Source: Fulvia fulva (Eukaryota; Ascomycota; Dothideomycetes; Mycosphaerellales; Mycosphaerellaceae). From it: a stretch of DNA of 64,000 nucleotides. Numbering within the stretch: position 1 is the first letter of the stretch; each line of letters opens with the position of its first letter. The notes below the pieces were generated by a model. That model was not told the DNA's origin, ran no database searches, and saw only the letters and a list, made by a program, of their open reading frames with translations. The DNA is taken from assembly GCF_020509005.1 (NCBI RefSeq), contig NC_063020.1, positions 2,232,001-2,296,000 on the forward strand, read 5' to 3'. The translations under genes and the position numbers were made by a program. Positions 61,796 through 64,000 of this stretch are shown in pieces.

Positions 61796-64000
61796 ATGAT
61801 CACTTGATCTTGATGATTGATGAACGCTCTTTGGGCAATATCACAAGCATGACTTGCTTCAATCGAGGAGTATTGGCCTGGCAGGAGGGCGATCAGTGAT
61901 ATCCGTACCAGATCGAGAAGCTGCTGCATACTGCTGGCGGCGACGCAATACCTGCGCAGTGTCTGACAGGAGATGACGATCTATCCCTGTCATATCGCGC
62001 TGGCTCCAGCGCCCTGAGAGGAGGTGATGTTCAAGCCTCGCTTTCTCGCGGCTTTAGATGGTTAGCACCAACCAGGACGGTGTATGCTGCATGCTTGTTG
62101 TCACTTGTCTCCGACATCTTGCTATCAGAGGTTATGTCCAGTACCAGTAGCATGTGGTAGCTTTTGGCACAAGCTAGCGTTTGCGATGATGGTAGCTGAC
62201 AGCGGTCCGTGCCCGACCGCTCCCTTATTAATAGACAGACGGCAGGCAAATTATCTCATGCAATGCGCGCACATGTATATGCGAAGGTTGAGCAAGATGT
62301 GTATGCCAACCTTAGCAGAAATGCAATCGAGAAGTGCGGTTCTGTAGCGAGCTGAGGGTCACTGCCCTCGCTGATACAGTCTTCGCCTCAGACTGAGAGG
62401 TGGGCACACGTGGTTGTGTGTATCATTCGTCTGATCACGTATACCACACCTCCTGACTCACGATCCGTTTGTTAGTATGGTCGTTTTGCCGTCGTTGTGT
62501 TGATGTTCCTGCAGTTATTCGTTGTCGCTGTCGGCATACGGACTGCACTGCGATGGACATTGCGTACTTCTCACACGTACCGTCGCTCAGCCTCAAAGAT
62601 GTCACACACGTGACACATATGCAGTCGACGTCCTTTAGCTTCAAACCTTCTCACACACCGTATGAGCGGCCGAGGCAGCGACCCGCTGCGAACCTGTGGG
62701 GATTGGGTGGTCTTGGGCTTTGAGGCGGTGTGTTGCAAGGACGTGTCGATGGATCACCGTCTCCGGAGTAAATGCATCGAGATTTGCTTGTTGGCTCGTA
62801 TGTTCGAGGCGAAAGTTGTCTAAAGCTGTTCCCGGCGTGGGATGTTCGTGTCGGTAATTGTTTTCCACTGCCGGTGATCCATTTTACCGTCATCGATGTG
62901 CTTCTTGCATAGAGTTACTTGACTCGATCTCGGACATTATGTGCATCGCCATTGAGCGCGTTCTGAGTTTGGAATCGCCAGCAATCGGATAGACTCGATA
63001 TCAGAAGGTCATCTGCAATAGGTCGCTGTGCCGTAGTGGCGTTGGGGTGCATCGAGACTATCTTCGTTCAGGTCAGCAATCTCTTACGTGTAAAGTCTCA
63101 GGCTCAGAAATATTGGCGAGTCAACGAGTGGTGTGCGAGATCAAGTCCTGTGATAGGTAATCGATGCACTCTCAGCTGACGCCTGGGTTGCCAAAGCCGC
63201 TGAGGGTGTGGTGTGGTATGGTTGTCAAGGTTAGCTGACCAAAACCCTGGAAGGAGATCGTGCTACTGTAAAAGTGCCTGGCGGTACGTTCTGAGGTGAG
63301 ATCTCGATGCACGCTCGACGAACCTGCATTGGAAGCGTTTGAGATGTCGTATCCCGCGAAGTAGGCCGCTATGCTCCGCGACAGTTGTGTGATAAGGATA
63401 AGTAGGGAGGTAGAGCTGCAGCAAGCCATAAAGAGCGACTCTTGACTCGTACTGGAGCTGAGCAGGCGTGATTGATGCGAGCAATCCTTCGCGCTGTGGC
63501 ATAGAGGGGCCAGTCTTGAACTCTCTTTTGTCACGATGACTTCGCGTTTGCTCCGTGACTGGTCGATCGACCTCTCTCCCACGCCTATTACAAAACGTGG
63601 TTTTCGCGTCCTATCAGTCGGTCATATGTCGGCTTCGATGTGCAGTTTCGAGTGCCGGGTTCCCATCACGCGTGAGTATTGAGTGTGTCGCCTGGTCACA
63701 TCTGACGTCTTGTGGCTGTTGCCACTCTTCGTCCCAGCGAATAGCGGGCTGGGCGTTGCGCGTATGGAACCGTATCTCGTGGTGGAGGCGTGAGATGGCG
63801 TCGATAGCAGCTGAACGAGGCTCATGTTACACACAATGCCGTCTTCGCCTGCGTCCCAGTACATGTGAGTAAGGAAGTCACAGATGCTCCTCTCACAGGA
63901 CTCACAGCAGAGGTGCAGCAGGCGGCAGTCAGTGACCCGACCACGCACATGTTTCTCCGCATTGTCGAGGCCCGTATGCACGACATCGAGCTGTTGTCAC
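61796..64000. other. Gene-poor right end of the window, 2.2 kb
   Basis: ORFs of up to 136 codons on both strands (63172-63582 minus, 63622-63981 minus, 63555-63872 plus) overlap one another and show no recognised domain, signal peptide or splice pattern. No repeat, tRNA or transposon ends found. Confidence 0.4.

Noticed and set aside
61796..64000. Overlapping ORFs at the right end of the window
   Set aside because: Four frames overlap over the same 800 bp with no recognised domain, as expected from GC-rich non-coding sequence.
1..64000. tRNA, rRNA, CRISPR arrays and bacterial-type operons
   Set aside because: No cloverleaf with a GGTTCRANYCC-type T arm, no spaced direct repeats and no Shine-Dalgarno-linked gene strings were seen; the window is eukaryotic.

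Overview
The window reads as nuclear DNA of a filamentous ascomycete (Pezizomycotina), most likely a dothideomycete; the class-level guess is inference. Coding regions are long with few, short introns (48-96 bp) that have GTAAGT/GTATGC-like donors, CTAAC/CTGAC-like branch sites and YAG acceptors. Genes stand singly on both strands with 0.2-2 kb spacers. Family content is typical of these fungi: HYM1, SYP1, an FPR3/4-type FKBP, a PAS hybrid histidine kinase, a P450, a berberine-bridge-type FAD oxidase, and many F-box/2EXR-type proteins. No rRNA, tRNA or CRISPR was found.

Layout. 0-5 kb: the N-terminus of one aminoglycoside-phosphotransferase-like gene cut by the window edge, a complete paralogue behind it, then RAD54. 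5-15 kb: a small unknown gene, a large Ser/Thr-rich surface protein with internal repeats and a GPI-type tail, a kinesin with a C-terminal helix-hairpin-helix (Kid/KIF22-like), and a second Ser/Thr-rich secreted protein. 15-25 kb: five-exon SYP1, a small SCA7-type zinc-motif protein, two F-box/2EXR-type proteins, and a modin-like gene whose N-terminus is frameshifted at a homopolymer. 24.8-25.1 kb: a 287-bp deletion derivative of a Tc1/mariner transposon. 25-31 kb: REV1 and, divergently, a nucleolar FKBP prolyl isomerase. 31-49 kb: accessory region with six more F-box/2EXR-type genes (one probably a pseudogene), a Yippee-like protein, a SnoaL-like protein, a cytochrome P450, a secreted FAD oxidase and long gene-poor spacers. 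49-64 kb: HYM1 (Mo25), a 2023-residue hybrid histidine kinase, a peroxisomal copper amine oxidase, then 2.2 kb without a convincing gene.

Functionally the window mixes conserved housekeeping genes with fast-evolving lineage-specific ones. The housekeeping set covers recombination and translesion repair (RAD54, REV1), chromosome motor (kinesin), endocytosis (SYP1), polarity kinase scaffold (HYM1), two-component signalling and amine catabolism. No biosynthetic cluster is evident: the P450 and the FAD oxidase lie about 4.4 kb apart with F-box/2EXR genes between them. Exon boundaries were read by eye from splice signals and frame continuity and have not been tested against RNA or alignments.
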